A stretch of DNA of 64,000 nt from assembly GCA_023399055.1 (NCBI GenBank), contig JAEWQV010000016.1, positions 372,001 through 436,000 of the forward strand. Reading direction: 5' to 3'. The DNA comes from Bacillota bacterium (GTDB taxonomy: Bacteria; Bacillota; Clostridia; Lachnospirales; Lachnospiraceae). Shown one piece after another: positions 25,845 to 34,061 of this stretch (position 1 is its first letter; the number at the start of each line of letters is the position of its first letter). The position numbers and the translations under genes were made by a program. The notes under the pieces were generated by a model that saw only the letters and a list, made by a program, of their open reading frames with translations, had not been told where the DNA came from and did no database searches.

Positions 25845-26339
25845 ATGAAATTAAAATATATATCCTGGATACCTGCGGTTCTACTTATGATTATCATTTT
25901 TCTTTTTTCTGCAAAGCCGGCAGTGAATTCAAATGAGAGCAGCCTTTCCATAGCGAGTCGAATATTAACCACGTATGAAGATGTGGCGGACGTACATTTT
26001 AGTGAAACAGAACGAATTACAAAACTAAATGAAATAAATCATGTGATACGAAAAGGTGCACATTTTAGTGAGTATGCACTCCTGGCAAATACCATTGCAC
26101 TTCACTTATTCGTCCTTGGATTTTCCAAAAGAAAATTGTATTTATATTCAGTGGTACTAGCGTCCTTCTACGCAGCGACAGATGAACTACATCAAAAATT
26201 CGTGGAAGGTAGAAGCGGGCAACTTAGTGACGTTTTCATCGACGCTTCAGGAGCAGTAGTTGGAGCATTCTTTTTTGTTCTTCTGATATCTATCGTTAGA
26301 CAGTATCGCAGAAAGCACCAAACGAAAAAGCATCAGTAA
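25845..26339 (+). CDS. VanZ-like membrane protein
   Basis: 164 residues, four membrane segments (about 5-22, 75-95, 100-118 and 128-150). Family marks: a start of the type SWIPAVLLMIIIFLFSAKPA, then IRKGAHFSEYALLA (VanZ family KxxHFxEY pattern) and ATDELHQKFVEGRSGQLSDVFIDASGA. VanZ gives low-level teicoplanin resistance in enterococci; chromosomal relatives such as this are widespread and not resistance genes in general. ATG after AAAGGGGA. Its last 7 bp overlap the convergent DUF4250 gene. Confidence 0.9.
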   Translation: MKLKYISWIPAVLLMIIIFLFSAKPAVNSNESSLSIASRILTTYEDVADVHFSETERITKLNEINHVIRKGAHFSEYALLANTIALHLFVLGFSKRKLYLYSVVLASFYAATDELHQKFVEGRSGQLSDVFIDASGAVVGAFFFVLLISIVRQYRRKHQTKKHQ

Positions 26340-26509
26340 AACCGGTTTTGGGTAGGATCATAGTGATAATCTAAGGCAGACAACTTTGCTTCTAACTCGG
26401 GCTGAACAAGATTGAGTTCGATACAAAGTTCTTCCAGTGAGGGGAATTCATCCCGTAATTTTGTATTGATATAACTAAGTAGTATAAAAGGGTCGGATGG
26501 TAGAGTCAT
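26333..26509 (-). CDS. DUF4250 domain protein
   Basis: 58 residues, the usual size of this clostridial family: LPSDPFILLSYINTKLRDEFPSLEELC followed by a C-terminal YHYDPTQNRF. Function unknown. The start is ATG 26509, 7 nt after AAAGGAGA; a longer frame to 26554 lies upstream of that site. It overlaps the end of the VanZ-like gene tail to tail by 7 bp. The leader contains the inverted repeat at 26572-26617. Confidence 0.85.
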   Translation of the reverse strand: MTLPSDPFILLSYINTKLRDEFPSLEELCIELNLVQPELEAKLSALDYHYDPTQNRFY

Positions 26510-26571
26510 AAAGTTCTCCTTTAAAATAAATGAATTACATAGGTGCGAAACCATAGGTTACTAAGTTTTGC

Positions 26572-26617
26572 AATATCTATTGATTTCATCCGTAAAGGGA
26601 CAAACTCAATAGATATT
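26572..26617 (-). repeat. Perfect inverted repeat in the DUF4250 leader
   Basis: 12-bp arms AATATCTATTGA / TCAATAGATATT around a 22-nt loop that contains GTCCCTTTACGGA on the minus strand. It lies 63 bp before the DUF4250 start and 119 bp before rarA. May be a leader RNA hairpin or an operator shared by the divergent genes. Confidence 0.6.
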
Positions 26618-26735
26618 ATTATGCACATATAAACAGGTTTTTCAATAAAAATAAGATTCAAAAAGAATATAATTTTAATAAATAGAGGTAGTGAGGAGTA
26701 GGTTGCTTTAAATATAGAAGAAGGAGAACAGACGA

Positions 26736-28055
26736 ATGGATTTATTTGAATATATGAGAGAAAATACAATGAAAAAAGAGGCACCCTTGGCGTCCAGGTT
26801 ACGACCAATTACCTTGGAAGAGGTTGTTGGACAAGACCACATCATTGGAAAAGATAAATTACTGTATAGAGCAATTAAGGCGGACAAGCTAAGTTCTATT
26901 ATATTTTATGGTCCTCCGGGTACTGGTAAGACGACCCTTGCAAAGGTAATTGCAAATTCTACCAGCTCTAATTTTACACAGATAAATGCGACTGCTGCTG
27001 GCAAAAAAGATATGGAAGCAGTAATTGCAGAGGCAAAAGACTGTATAGCAAGAATCGGGAAACGAACAATTTTATTTGTCGATGAGATACATCGTTTTAA
27101 TAAAGGTCAGCAGGATTATTTACTCCCCTTTGTAGAGGATGGAACCATTATACTAATAGGTGCAACTACCGAGAATCCATATTTTGAGGTTAATTCAGCT
27201 CTTATCTCCAGGTCAATTGTATTTGAACTTAAGCCTTTAGAGCAGGAAGATATTAAAAAGCTTTTAATAAGAGCTTTATCGGACAACGAGCGTGGCTTAG
27301 GTGCATATAAGGCAGTTATCGAGGAGGATGCACTTGATTTCCTTGCCGATGTTTCCAATGGAGATGCAAGGTCAGCACTGAATGCAATAGAATTGGGAGT
27401 TCTTACAACACAACGCTCTGAGGATGGGATAATCCATATTACGCTATCAGTGGCAGCGGAATGTATTCAAAAGCGAGTGTTAAAATATGATAAAGGAGGA
27501 GATAACCATTACGATACTATCTCTGCCTTTATCAAAAGTATGAGAGGCTCTGATCCCGATGCAGCAATTTATTATCTTGCAAGAATGCTATATGCTGGAG
27601 AGGAAGTTGCATTTATTGCAAGAAGAATCATGATATGTGCCTCCGAAGATGTTTCTAATGCAGATCCAAATGCACTTGTAGTTGCTACCTCAGCCGCTTT
27701 GGCGGTTGAACGTCTTGGAATGCCGGAAGCAAGGATTGTTCTTGCCCAGGCAGCCGCGTATGTAGCCTGCGCACCAAAGAGTAATTCAGCAATATGTGCA
27801 ATTGATGCCGCAACGCAGGCGGTAGAACATGAAAAGACAGCTACAATTCCGCCGTACCTAAAAGATGCACACTATAAGGGTGCAGCTAACCTTGGTCATG
27901 GTATTGGTTATCTCTATGCGCATAACTATGAAAATCATTATGTAAAGCAGCAATATTTACCGGATGAATTAAAGGACAGAGTTTTTTATATACCAACAAA
28001 TCAGGGATATGAGAAGCAGATAAATGAATACTTTAGACAAATAAAAGGGGAATAA
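26736..28055 (+). CDS. rarA: Replication-associated recombination protein A (RarA/MgsA), AAA+ ATPase
   Basis: 439 residues. Clamp-loader-like ATPase acting at stalled forks. Walker A GPPGTGKT (59-66), Walker B LFVDEIHRFNKGQQD, sensor ATTENPYFEVN, then the C-terminal tetramerisation part with RGSDPDAAIYYLARML and the family-specific HYKGAANLGHGIGY. The ATG follows AGAAGGAGA. Monocistronic, ended by the terminator at 28093-28143. A -10 TATAAT is present at 26668-26673 with no clear -35. Confidence 0.96.
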   Translation: MDLFEYMRENTMKKEAPLASRLRPITLEEVVGQDHIIGKDKLLYRAIKADKLSSIIFYGPPGTGKTTLAKVIANSTSSNFTQINATAAGKKDMEAVIAEAKDCIARIGKRTILFVDEIHRFNKGQQDYLLPFVEDGTIILIGATTENPYFEVNSALISRSIVFELKPLEQEDIKKLLIRALSDNERGLGAYKAVIEEDALDFLADVSNGDARSALNAIELGVLTTQRSEDGIIHITLSVAAECIQKRVLKYDKGGDNHYDTISAFIKSMRGSDPDAAIYYLARMLYAGEEVAFIARRIMICASEDVSNADPNALVVATSAALAVERLGMPEARIVLAQAAAYVACAPKSNSAICAIDAATQAVEHEKTATIPPYLKDAHYKGAANLGHGIGYLYAHNYENHYVKQQYLPDELKDRVFYIPTNQGYEKQINEYFRQIKGE

Positions 28056-28092
28056 GAAAGCTACTTTTATTGAAAAAACACCTAAGCTTATG

Positions 28093-28143
28093 AAATAAGC
28101 AAGTGGATACTAGATTAAAACTAACCCACTTGCTTATTTTATT
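28093..28143 (+). terminator. Terminator after rarA
   Basis: Perfect 14-bp arms (28093-28106 and 28126-28139), 19-nt loop, T-rich end. A second hairpin (GAAACGAC / GTCGTTTC, within 28148-28178) follows directly. Confidence 0.8.
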
Positions 28144-28260
28144 CATGACAAGTGAAACGACTTGTCGTTTCATCTTGTTTAGATTTTATACATATTCAAT
28201 AAAGATTAAGCCAACAAAGTATAATTTAAAGAACGCGTTTATGTTCAGGATATAACTAAT

Positions 28261-28518
28261 TTAGTTATTATCTGAATCTGTCTTATTTAAGGTGTTATCA
28301 CTCTTCTGGTCAAGTGAAGTATCCTTCTTATGGACCCATTTATAAATCATAATAAACCAATACAGCATAATTGGGATAACAATCATGCTAAACAGGGAGG
28401 CCATAAATAAAGAATTTGAATCCTCTTTTGCAAAAAAGGCAGAGATAAATGTAATTAAAATAATGGATAATAATAGAACAATACCAAGTATGGCAAAAAC
28501 TCGCCTAGATTTATTCAT
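28261..28518 (-). CDS. Small two-span membrane protein, unknown
   Basis: 85 residues: basic start, membrane segments at about 7-29 and 39-60, then a charged Lys/Asp/Ser tail (about 66-85). Topology suggests both ends in the cytoplasm. GAAAGGAATT precedes the ATG. No family recognised; no neighbours in the same transcript except perhaps the GDT1 gene 143 bp upstream. Confidence 0.65.
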   Translation of the reverse strand: MNKSRRVFAILGIVLLLSIILITFISAFFAKEDSNSLFMASLFSMIVIPIMLYWFIMIYKWVHKKDTSLDQKSDNTLNKTDSDNN

Positions 28519-28661
28519 TGTACAATTCCTTTCAAAATAACTATTTTAATATCTGCTTTAAAAGCTATCATAGTGGCAACCCTTCAAAAACCCATCGTTC
28601 TGAATAGTTACTAATAGTTGTATTATAAGGAATTATACAAAATAACGCAAGGTGATTGTAC

Positions 28662-29357
28662 TTATTCACTTAATTCTTTAGAATCTGGAAGCTGCTCACA
28701 GCTACGATCCGCATAGGTTAGTTTAACACCAAAAACATAGATTAGTCCTGACAGCACCAGTAGATAAGCAATTATAGTCAGAGGATTAATAAAGTGAACT
28801 GGAACTACTTCATACAGAGTTAGGCTACCAAAGAAAAGGAAAATTACACCTGCACCCCATTTAATGTATCTATCTGGGATATGTCGACACATCCAGGCTC
28901 CACCCAGAATTCCAATACCGTCGGCAACGAGCATACCTGCGGTTGTACCCATGAGTACTAGGAGAGGAAAGTTACTTTCTGCTGATATAGTAATTGTCAT
29001 CAGCTGTGTTTTGTCGCCCATTTCAGCTAAGAAAAATGCGATTCCGACCGTAACAACTGGGCCGAACTTAATTTTTTTCTGTGCATCATCCTCCAGTTTA
29101 TCTCCTCTTAAGGTCCATAGACCAAAGATGAGGAAAGAGAGTCCCGCCACAAGACTTACGATTTCCATTGGAATAAAGGAGCTGATATAATTTCCAACGG
29201 CTACAGCGAGAGCATGATTTAAGATTGTTGCCACTAAAACACCAAGCATTACTTGTCTCACCTTGTACTTACTTGCCATTGCCATAGCAAGTAGCTGGGT
29301 TTTATCACCCATTTCTGCAACAACGACCAATAATAGTGCTGTAATAAATTCTGCCAT
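28662..29357 (-). CDS. TMEM165/GDT1 (UPF0016) family Mn2+/Ca2+ transporter
   Basis: 231 residues, six to seven membrane segments. The two family signatures EMGDKTQ occur at about 15-21 and 111-117, in LLVVVAEMGDKTQLLAMAMA and FFLAEMGDKTQLMTITI, in the two inverted halves. Relatives export or exchange Mn2+ or Ca2+; some bacterial members protect against manganese. The ATG follows TAGGAGG. The upstream leader holds a yybP-ykoY riboswitch, which senses Mn2+, supporting a manganese-efflux role here. The C-terminal tail is a hydrophilic Ser/Glu stretch. Confidence 0.92.
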   Translation of the reverse strand: MAEFITALLLVVVAEMGDKTQLLAMAMASKYKVRQVMLGVLVATILNHALAVAVGNYISSFIPMEIVSLVAGLSFLIFGLWTLRGDKLEDDAQKKIKFGPVVTVGIAFFLAEMGDKTQLMTITISAESNFPLLVLMGTTAGMLVADGIGILGGAWMCRHIPDRYIKWGAGVIFLFFGSLTLYEVVPVHFINPLTIIAYLLVLSGLIYVFGVKLTYADRSCEQLPDSKELSE

Positions 29358-29448
29358 AAAAAACCTCCTACAATTAATTTGAGAACAATTAGGTTATGTA
29401 CTAAGAGCGTAATCAGTAAAGCTGATTTTTACTTTTACGCCAATGTGT

Positions 29449-29515
29449 ATCCTTGTTAGTGTTATTGCCTTATAGAAAAGTTTTTTGACAATAAAAAAAC
29501 TTTTAACACAAGGAT
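29449..29515 (-). other. Long hairpin in the GDT1 leader, possible riboswitch expression platform
   Basis: Outer arms ATCCTTGT...TGTT / AACACAAGGAT and an inner AAAAGTTTTTT / AAAAAACTTTT stem. It lies between the aptamer and the gene. The T-run is inside the stem, so this is not a plain terminator; a further GCGTA / TACGC hairpin (29407-29440) lies nearer the gene. Confidence 0.45.
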
Positions 29516-29562
29516 GCCTTCATCTAGTTTTCACGCGCTGACCACGTGAAATAAAATTATGA

Positions 29563-29675
29563 AGGTATCATTGTATTAAAAGTCTCACTTAACTGAAAAA
29601 CAGCTAGAATAAAGCCAGACCGCGGGGGTCAGTATGTTGACTTTATCACCATAAATGGCAGCTACTCCCTTTCAA
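29563..29675 (-). promoter_or_regulatory. yybP-ykoY (manganese) riboswitch
   Basis: On the minus strand the aptamer opens with the conserved AAAGGGAGTAGC (29672-29661) and closes with GTGAGACTTTTAAT (29587-29574), with a GC-rich hairpin GACCCCCGCGGTC in between. These are the landmarks of the yybP-ykoY class, which binds Mn2+ and often precedes GDT1/UPF0016, MntP or P-type ATPase genes. It lies about 205 nt before the GDT1 start. Confidence 0.85.
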
Positions 29676-29682
29676 ACATGGA

Positions 29683-29711
29683 TACATAATGAATTAACTA
29701 TAGCATCTCAA
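29683..29711 (-). promoter_or_regulatory. Promoter upstream of the yybP-ykoY riboswitch
   Basis: Minus strand -35 TTGAGA (29706-29711), 17-bp spacer, -10 TATGTA (29683-29688). The RNA would start almost at the 5' edge of the aptamer, as expected. Confidence 0.55.
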
Positions 29712-29801
29712 GAAAAAAGAAGCAAGTACTAATTTACATAAAGGTATAACTGAAGTATCAACAAAGCTTTAATTCGCTTCTGCAAGTTCCTGGAGTATTG
29801 A

Positions 29802-30704
29802 TTATATTAAATGATAATCCAACTGGTTGGATCGTCTGTATTCTAACGGAGTCATGTGCATAATTTTCTTAAAGGTCCTTATGAAGTAGCTAAAGTTCTT
29901 AAAACCAACCTCAAAAGCAATTTCCATAACGGGTAGCTTTGTTGATACCAAAAGGATACAGGACTTTTCTATACGGTAATGATTTAAGTAGTCCACAAAA
30001 TTAATACCAAAGGAATTTTTAAAAAAGGTGCAGAAGTAGGCAGTGGAATATCCAAGCATAAGAGCAGCATCCGCTAATGTTATTGGGTTCTTATAATTGG
30101 CTTGAAGATAGGTCAATAATTTTTTCATATCAGCTGTTTTAGAGGACCTGACTAAATCTCCTGAAGAAAGTTCCACAAAGGAGTTATCTCTCTGTAATAT
30201 GGATATAATTTTGTAAAGACAAGCTTTGGCATTCAACTGATAGCCAGGGAGCTGCTGCTCACTAATCTCAAACAATTCATGAATCTCACTAAGAATTTTC
30301 TTATAGTTAGCATTGCTTGAAGGAATAGTAAGCGGAAAGGCAAGTGTCGTAGTTAACGGACTGACAGCGGTGGATTGACAATAATCCTCCAGTTTGAAAT
30401 CCAGATATTCCATCGGAAAAACATAAGCGTAATATACCAATTCCTTATCTTCACTGGAAAACTGGTGCAAAGCTTCTCGGTTAATAAAGTAAAAATTATT
30501 TTGGGTGAGTAAATATTCCTCTCCATTAAGTAATAGCTTTACTGTCCCTCTTTCAACATAGATAATTTCAATTTCATTATGCCAGTGATAGGGTACAAAA
30601 ATATTAGCTTCGTGATTTGTCATTTTATAATGCTGAAAGGGAAACAGCTGAGTACCACGGATACGATTTTCTTTTAGTTCGGAGCGTGAGGTTTTATAGA
30701 TCAT
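29802..30704 (-). CDS. AraC family transcriptional regulator with cupin sensor domain
   Basis: 300 residues. N-terminal cupin (about 35-115; HWHNEIEIIYVERGTVKLLLNG pattern), linker, then two AraC helix-turn-helix units (about 195-295): ITLADAALMLGYSTAYFCTFFK and MEIAFEVGFKNFSYFIRTFKK, ending MTPLEYRRS. Such regulators sense sugars and activate neighbouring catabolic genes. Divergent from a GH13 glycosidase gene, its likely target. GAAAGG lies 11 nt before the ATG. The 322-bp divergent gap holds the MITE-like element. Confidence 0.9.
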   Translation of the reverse strand: MIYKTSRSELKENRIRGTQLFPFQHYKMTNHEANIFVPYHWHNEIEIIYVERGTVKLLLNGEEYLLTQNNFYFINREALHQFSSEDKELVYYAYVFPMEYLDFKLEDYCQSTAVSPLTTTLAFPLTIPSSNANYKKILSEIHELFEISEQQLPGYQLNAKACLYKIISILQRDNSFVELSSGDLVRSSKTADMKKLLTYLQANYKNPITLADAALMLGYSTAYFCTFFKNSFGINFVDYLNHYRIEKSCILLVSTKLPVMEIAFEVGFKNFSYFIRTFKKIMHMTPLEYRRSNQLDYHLI

Positions 30705-30774
30705 ACAGAAATATACCTTTCTAATAGTATTTTTATCATTATGTAGAAAAGCGTGCCTTCTCCTTAGATTATGT

Positions 30775-30911
30775 AACAGTTCAGCCCTAAGCTCGATTTC
30801 GCTTCGCTAAATCTCGCTTAGGCAGAGCGCTTTACAAGTTTGTAGTACAACATGTAGTTAAAAGCTAGCTTTTATACATGTTGTATTACAAACTTGCAGG
30901 GCTGAACTGTT
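30775..30911. mobile_element. 137-bp MITE-like palindromic element
   Basis: Terminal inverted repeats AACAGTTCAGCCCT / AGGGCTGAACTGTT (30775, 30898). Inside are two hairpins: CCTAAGC / GCTTAGG (30786-30822), and a long stem CAAGTTTGTA-TACAACATGTA / TACATGTTGTA-TACAAACTTG (30835-30856 and 30875-30896). No transposase. Its left part recurs in reduced form at 3741-3784. No target-site duplication is obvious. It separates the AraC and GH13 promoters. Confidence 0.75.
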
Positions 30912-31026
30912 TGCTAATATGAATATCGTGTTATTTTATGTTGATAAAGTGCAAGAAAACTAATTAATTCAAGAATATAATGTCATTATAACATAGTAAA
31001 CGATAAGAAGAAAGGAATATCTAAAG

Positions 31027-32601
31027 ATGAGTAAATGGTTAAAGGATGCAGTTTTTTATGAGATTTATCCTCAAAGTTTTCAGGATACCAATAGTGATGG
31101 GATTGGAGATTTCAGAGGTATCATTAATCGGTTAGATTATATAAAAGAATTAGGTTGTAATGCGCTATGGATTAACCCTTGCTTTGAATCACCTTTTAAT
31201 GATGCTGGTTACGATGTGGCAGATTATTATAAAGTGGCACCACGTTATGGAACCAATGAGGATTTAAAGGAATTGTTTGAAAGTGCGCATGAGAGAGGAA
31301 TTCGTGTTCTTTTAGACCTTGTTCCGGGACATACCTCTGTAGAACATGCTTGGTTCAAGGAATCCTTAAAGGCAGAGAAAAATGAATATAGTGGCAGATA
31401 CATCTGGACGGATAATGCCTGGGAGGATGTTACCAATGTAAGTGGTATTATGGGAAGCCTTCGTGGCATATCGGATAGGGATGGAAGCTGCGCAGTTAAC
31501 TTCTTCTCCTCACAGCCTTCACTCAATTATGGGTTTGCAAGAGTTGACAGACCTTGGCAAAAACCAGTGGATTCCGAGGAAGCAATTGCCTCCAAAGAAG
31601 CCATCAAGGAGGTTATGCGCTTCTGGCTCAAAATGGGTTGCGATGGTTTCCGCGTGGACATGGCACATTCTATGATTAAGAATGATGAAGATAGTAAGGC
31701 TACCATTGCGTTCTGGCAGGAGTTTCGTGCATTTTTAGATAAAGAGTTCCCGGATGCAGCAATGGTGTCCGAGTGGGGAGAGCCGGACAAGGCATTGCTT
31801 GGAGGCTATCATATGGACTTTTTACTTCATTTTGGACCTTCTCATTACAACGATCTATTCCGTTGTGAGAATCCATATTTCTCCGCTGGTGGTAAGGGGG
31901 ATATCTCACAGTTTGTAGAATATTATAAAGAAAATTACGCGAAAACCAAAGGAAAAGGGTTCATCTGTATTCCTTCCGGCAATCATGACATGGATCGTAT
32001 GGCAAGATATCTAACACAGGAAGAAATGAAATTAGCCTTTGCCTTCCTGCTTTCCATGCCAGGGGCACCCTTCATCTATTATGGTGACGAAATAGGAATG
32101 AGATATGTTGAGAATCTGACAAGTGTGGAGGGAGGCTTTAGCAGAACCGGTTCACGTTCACCAATGCAATGGGATACGACGACGGTAAATGATGGCTTCT
32201 CCACAGCTTCAAAGGATATGCTATATATTCAACAGGATCCAGCTGCGGATCGTCCTTCTGTAAAAGCACAGCTGCAAAATGAGGCTTCTCTTTGGACGGA
32301 AATACAACGTCAAATTAAGATAAGAGGAGAGGAACAAGCGCTGCAGGCGGACGGAGATATTGAGTTTCTTTATGCAGAAGAGAATAGGTATCCTTTCGTA
32401 TACAAACGTTTCCTAGGTGAGGAGACAATTGTTATAGTATTAAATCCTTCTGGTAAATCAGAAAGTGTTTCTAATGATATTCTTCCGTCGGACGAATTGA
32501 AAAATAGTAAAGTTATCTATTACTACGGAGAACCTGCACATATAGAAGACGGTAAACTCATTTGTCCGGCAGGGTCTGTAACTTATTTTAAATACAACTA
32601 A
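31027..32601 (+). CDS. GH13 alpha-glucosidase/alpha-amylase family enzyme
   Basis: 524 residues, no signal peptide, so cytoplasmic. Family GH13: YEIYPQSFQDTNSDGIGDFRGI near the start (oligo-1,6-glucosidase-like motif), region I LLDLVPGHTS, region II GFRVDMAHS with the nucleophile Asp, region III VSEWGE with the acid/base Glu and region IV GNHDMDR with the third Asp. Short C-terminal beta domain (about 440-524). Probably cleaves small alpha-glucosides; exact specificity not readable. ATG after GAAAGGAA. A -10 TATAAT lies in the gap at about 30976 but with no proper -35, consistent with activator control by the divergent AraC protein. Confidence 0.88.
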   Translation: MSKWLKDAVFYEIYPQSFQDTNSDGIGDFRGIINRLDYIKELGCNALWINPCFESPFNDAGYDVADYYKVAPRYGTNEDLKELFESAHERGIRVLLDLVPGHTSVEHAWFKESLKAEKNEYSGRYIWTDNAWEDVTNVSGIMGSLRGISDRDGSCAVNFFSSQPSLNYGFARVDRPWQKPVDSEEAIASKEAIKEVMRFWLKMGCDGFRVDMAHSMIKNDEDSKATIAFWQEFRAFLDKEFPDAAMVSEWGEPDKALLGGYHMDFLLHFGPSHYNDLFRCENPYFSAGGKGDISQFVEYYKENYAKTKGKGFICIPSGNHDMDRMARYLTQEEMKLAFAFLLSMPGAPFIYYGDEIGMRYVENLTSVEGGFSRTGSRSPMQWDTTTVNDGFSTASKDMLYIQQDPAADRPSVKAQLQNEASLWTEIQRQIKIRGEEQALQADGDIEFLYAEENRYPFVYKRFLGEETIVIVLNPSGKSESVSNDILPSDELKNSKVIYYYGEPAHIEDGKLICPAGSVTYFKYN

Positions 32602-32688
32602 GTATAGAACGTTAACTAGTTTTCAATTGTAACCAATTTATAGACTAAATTGGCTTTTGACACTCGAATCATTATATTACTAATTATA

Positions 32689-32759
32689 AAAAACTTCTCT
32701 AATACACTAGTTTGCTGCCATTTTATTTGACAGTGCAACAGGTTTAGGGAAGTTTTTTT
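32689..32759. terminator. Terminator between the convergent GH13 and FliB genes
   Basis: AAAACTTCTCTAA pairs with TTTAGGGAAGTTTT across a loop of about 44 nt, ending in T7; the A-run on the left suggests bidirectional action. Confidence 0.65.
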
Positions 32760-32796
32760 AATATCATGACTCTTACGAAAATTACATTTTTATAGA

Positions 32797-33891
32797 CTAA
32801 ATAAATATCAACTGTGAGATACAATCGGATTTCATATAGGTTTCTTTCTTATAAAGCTGCACAGATATGTATTTGAAATTTGAATGTTCAATTAATCGAA
32901 ACATGGAGGCAAGGAAATCAACGAGATTTTCAGTGCTTCTTCCTATCGATAGATAGGCTAATAGATGAAAGCGTAGGAAGGCGTACATGGTTACCAGAGA
33001 TAAGTAGGCATCTTGCTCTAACAATTGATCTCCATAGGGAAAACTATTATAGAACATATGATTAGTGATACATTGTTCCAGTAAATTTTGCCAGTCGGGT
33101 AACGCAGTATCTAATTGTTCTAATGCCAACTGATGTTGTAAATCTATGTATTTTAAATCATCTAAGGTCAGCTGTTCCTTGTCCTTGGTTAAAAAGTAGC
33201 GCTGCGTTAAATTACTGTAATCAGAGATGCTAGGGCTGTCTTCAAAATATTGATGAAAAATATGGAGTAATTGAAAGGCATCTAAAAGATGTGCTGGTTT
33301 TTGATCGTTTATATCAGTCTTAAGCAGAAATCTGCCAAGATGAAGCAATCGGTTTACTAAGGGTAAGTTACGATCTTGAAGAATTGAGATAGATTGTTTA
33401 CAACAAGTATACTGTAATAAGGAGAGAGAATGTGTAAAAACGGGTGTGTCAGCTAACACCTTCTCGTGGAAAAGTAAAGGTTCTTTATAACAAAGTAATA
33501 ATTCGATTACTGCTTCACAACTGTTAGAGCAGGAGCACTCATAGTTACTGGATAGCTGTTTTGTGTTTCTTGGATAAAGGCGACAAACCTGAGGTAAAAA
33601 CTCCGCACCTAGTTCGGTTTGCAGACAGCATAATCCATCCTCTGCATGAAGCATGCAGACTCCTTGATAATTCGAGGATATGGCTGCATAGACCTCCTTT
33701 GTTGGCTGGGGACAAATCTTCAAAGCACAATCCAGCTTGGAACGTAACTGGCTGGAGCATGCGGTACCAAGTAGCTGATGGTATTCTTTCATTGTAATTC
33801 GAACCGGCCACCCGTCACAACAAGAATGGCGGCAATCACCGCATTTACATTTAAAATCTTTATAATATTCTGGGACAATGTATGTCTTCAT
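32797..33891 (-). CDS. Flagellin lysine-N-methylase (FliB family)
   Basis: 364 residues. FliB methylates lysines of flagellin in some enterobacteria and clostridia. N-terminal Cys-rich cluster KCGDCRHSCCDGW (about 15-29) and further CLLH/CCLQTELGAEFLPQVCRLYPR (about 73-105) and CSCSNSCE, the cysteine pattern of the family and probably metal-binding. The rest is helical. AGGAT lies 10 nt before the ATG. No flagellar gene is nearby, so it acts away from its presumed substrate locus, or on another protein. Confidence 0.8.
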   Translation of the reverse strand: MKTYIVPEYYKDFKCKCGDCRHSCCDGWPVRITMKEYHQLLGTACSSQLRSKLDCALKICPQPTKEVYAAISSNYQGVCMLHAEDGLCCLQTELGAEFLPQVCRLYPRNTKQLSSNYECSCSNSCEAVIELLLCYKEPLLFHEKVLADTPVFTHSLSLLQYTCCKQSISILQDRNLPLVNRLLHLGRFLLKTDINDQKPAHLLDAFQLLHIFHQYFEDSPSISDYSNLTQRYFLTKDKEQLTLDDLKYIDLQHQLALEQLDTALPDWQNLLEQCITNHMFYNSFPYGDQLLEQDAYLSLVTMYAFLRFHLLAYLSIGRSTENLVDFLASMFRLIEHSNFKYISVQLYKKETYMKSDCISQLIFI

Positions 33892-34015
33892 CCAATTAGT
33901 ATCCTGCCTCTTTCATCTACAATTTATGTAATTAAAAACCAAAAGATAGTAATTATTTTATTGATATTATTGTTTTTTGTAAAGTTATTTTTTTGGATTT
34001 GCTTATGCACAAAAT

Positions 34016-34050
34016 AATAAGAGACTGTTGATTTCTCACAGCCTCTTATT
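34016..34050. terminator. Terminator after the ABC-permease operon
   Basis: AATAAGAGaCTGT / ACAGcCTCTTATT stem with one mismatch (34016-34028, 34038-34050) and flanking A/T runs, serving the minus-strand operon ending at 34062. Confidence 0.7.
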
Positions 34051-34061
34051 TCATTCAGTTG

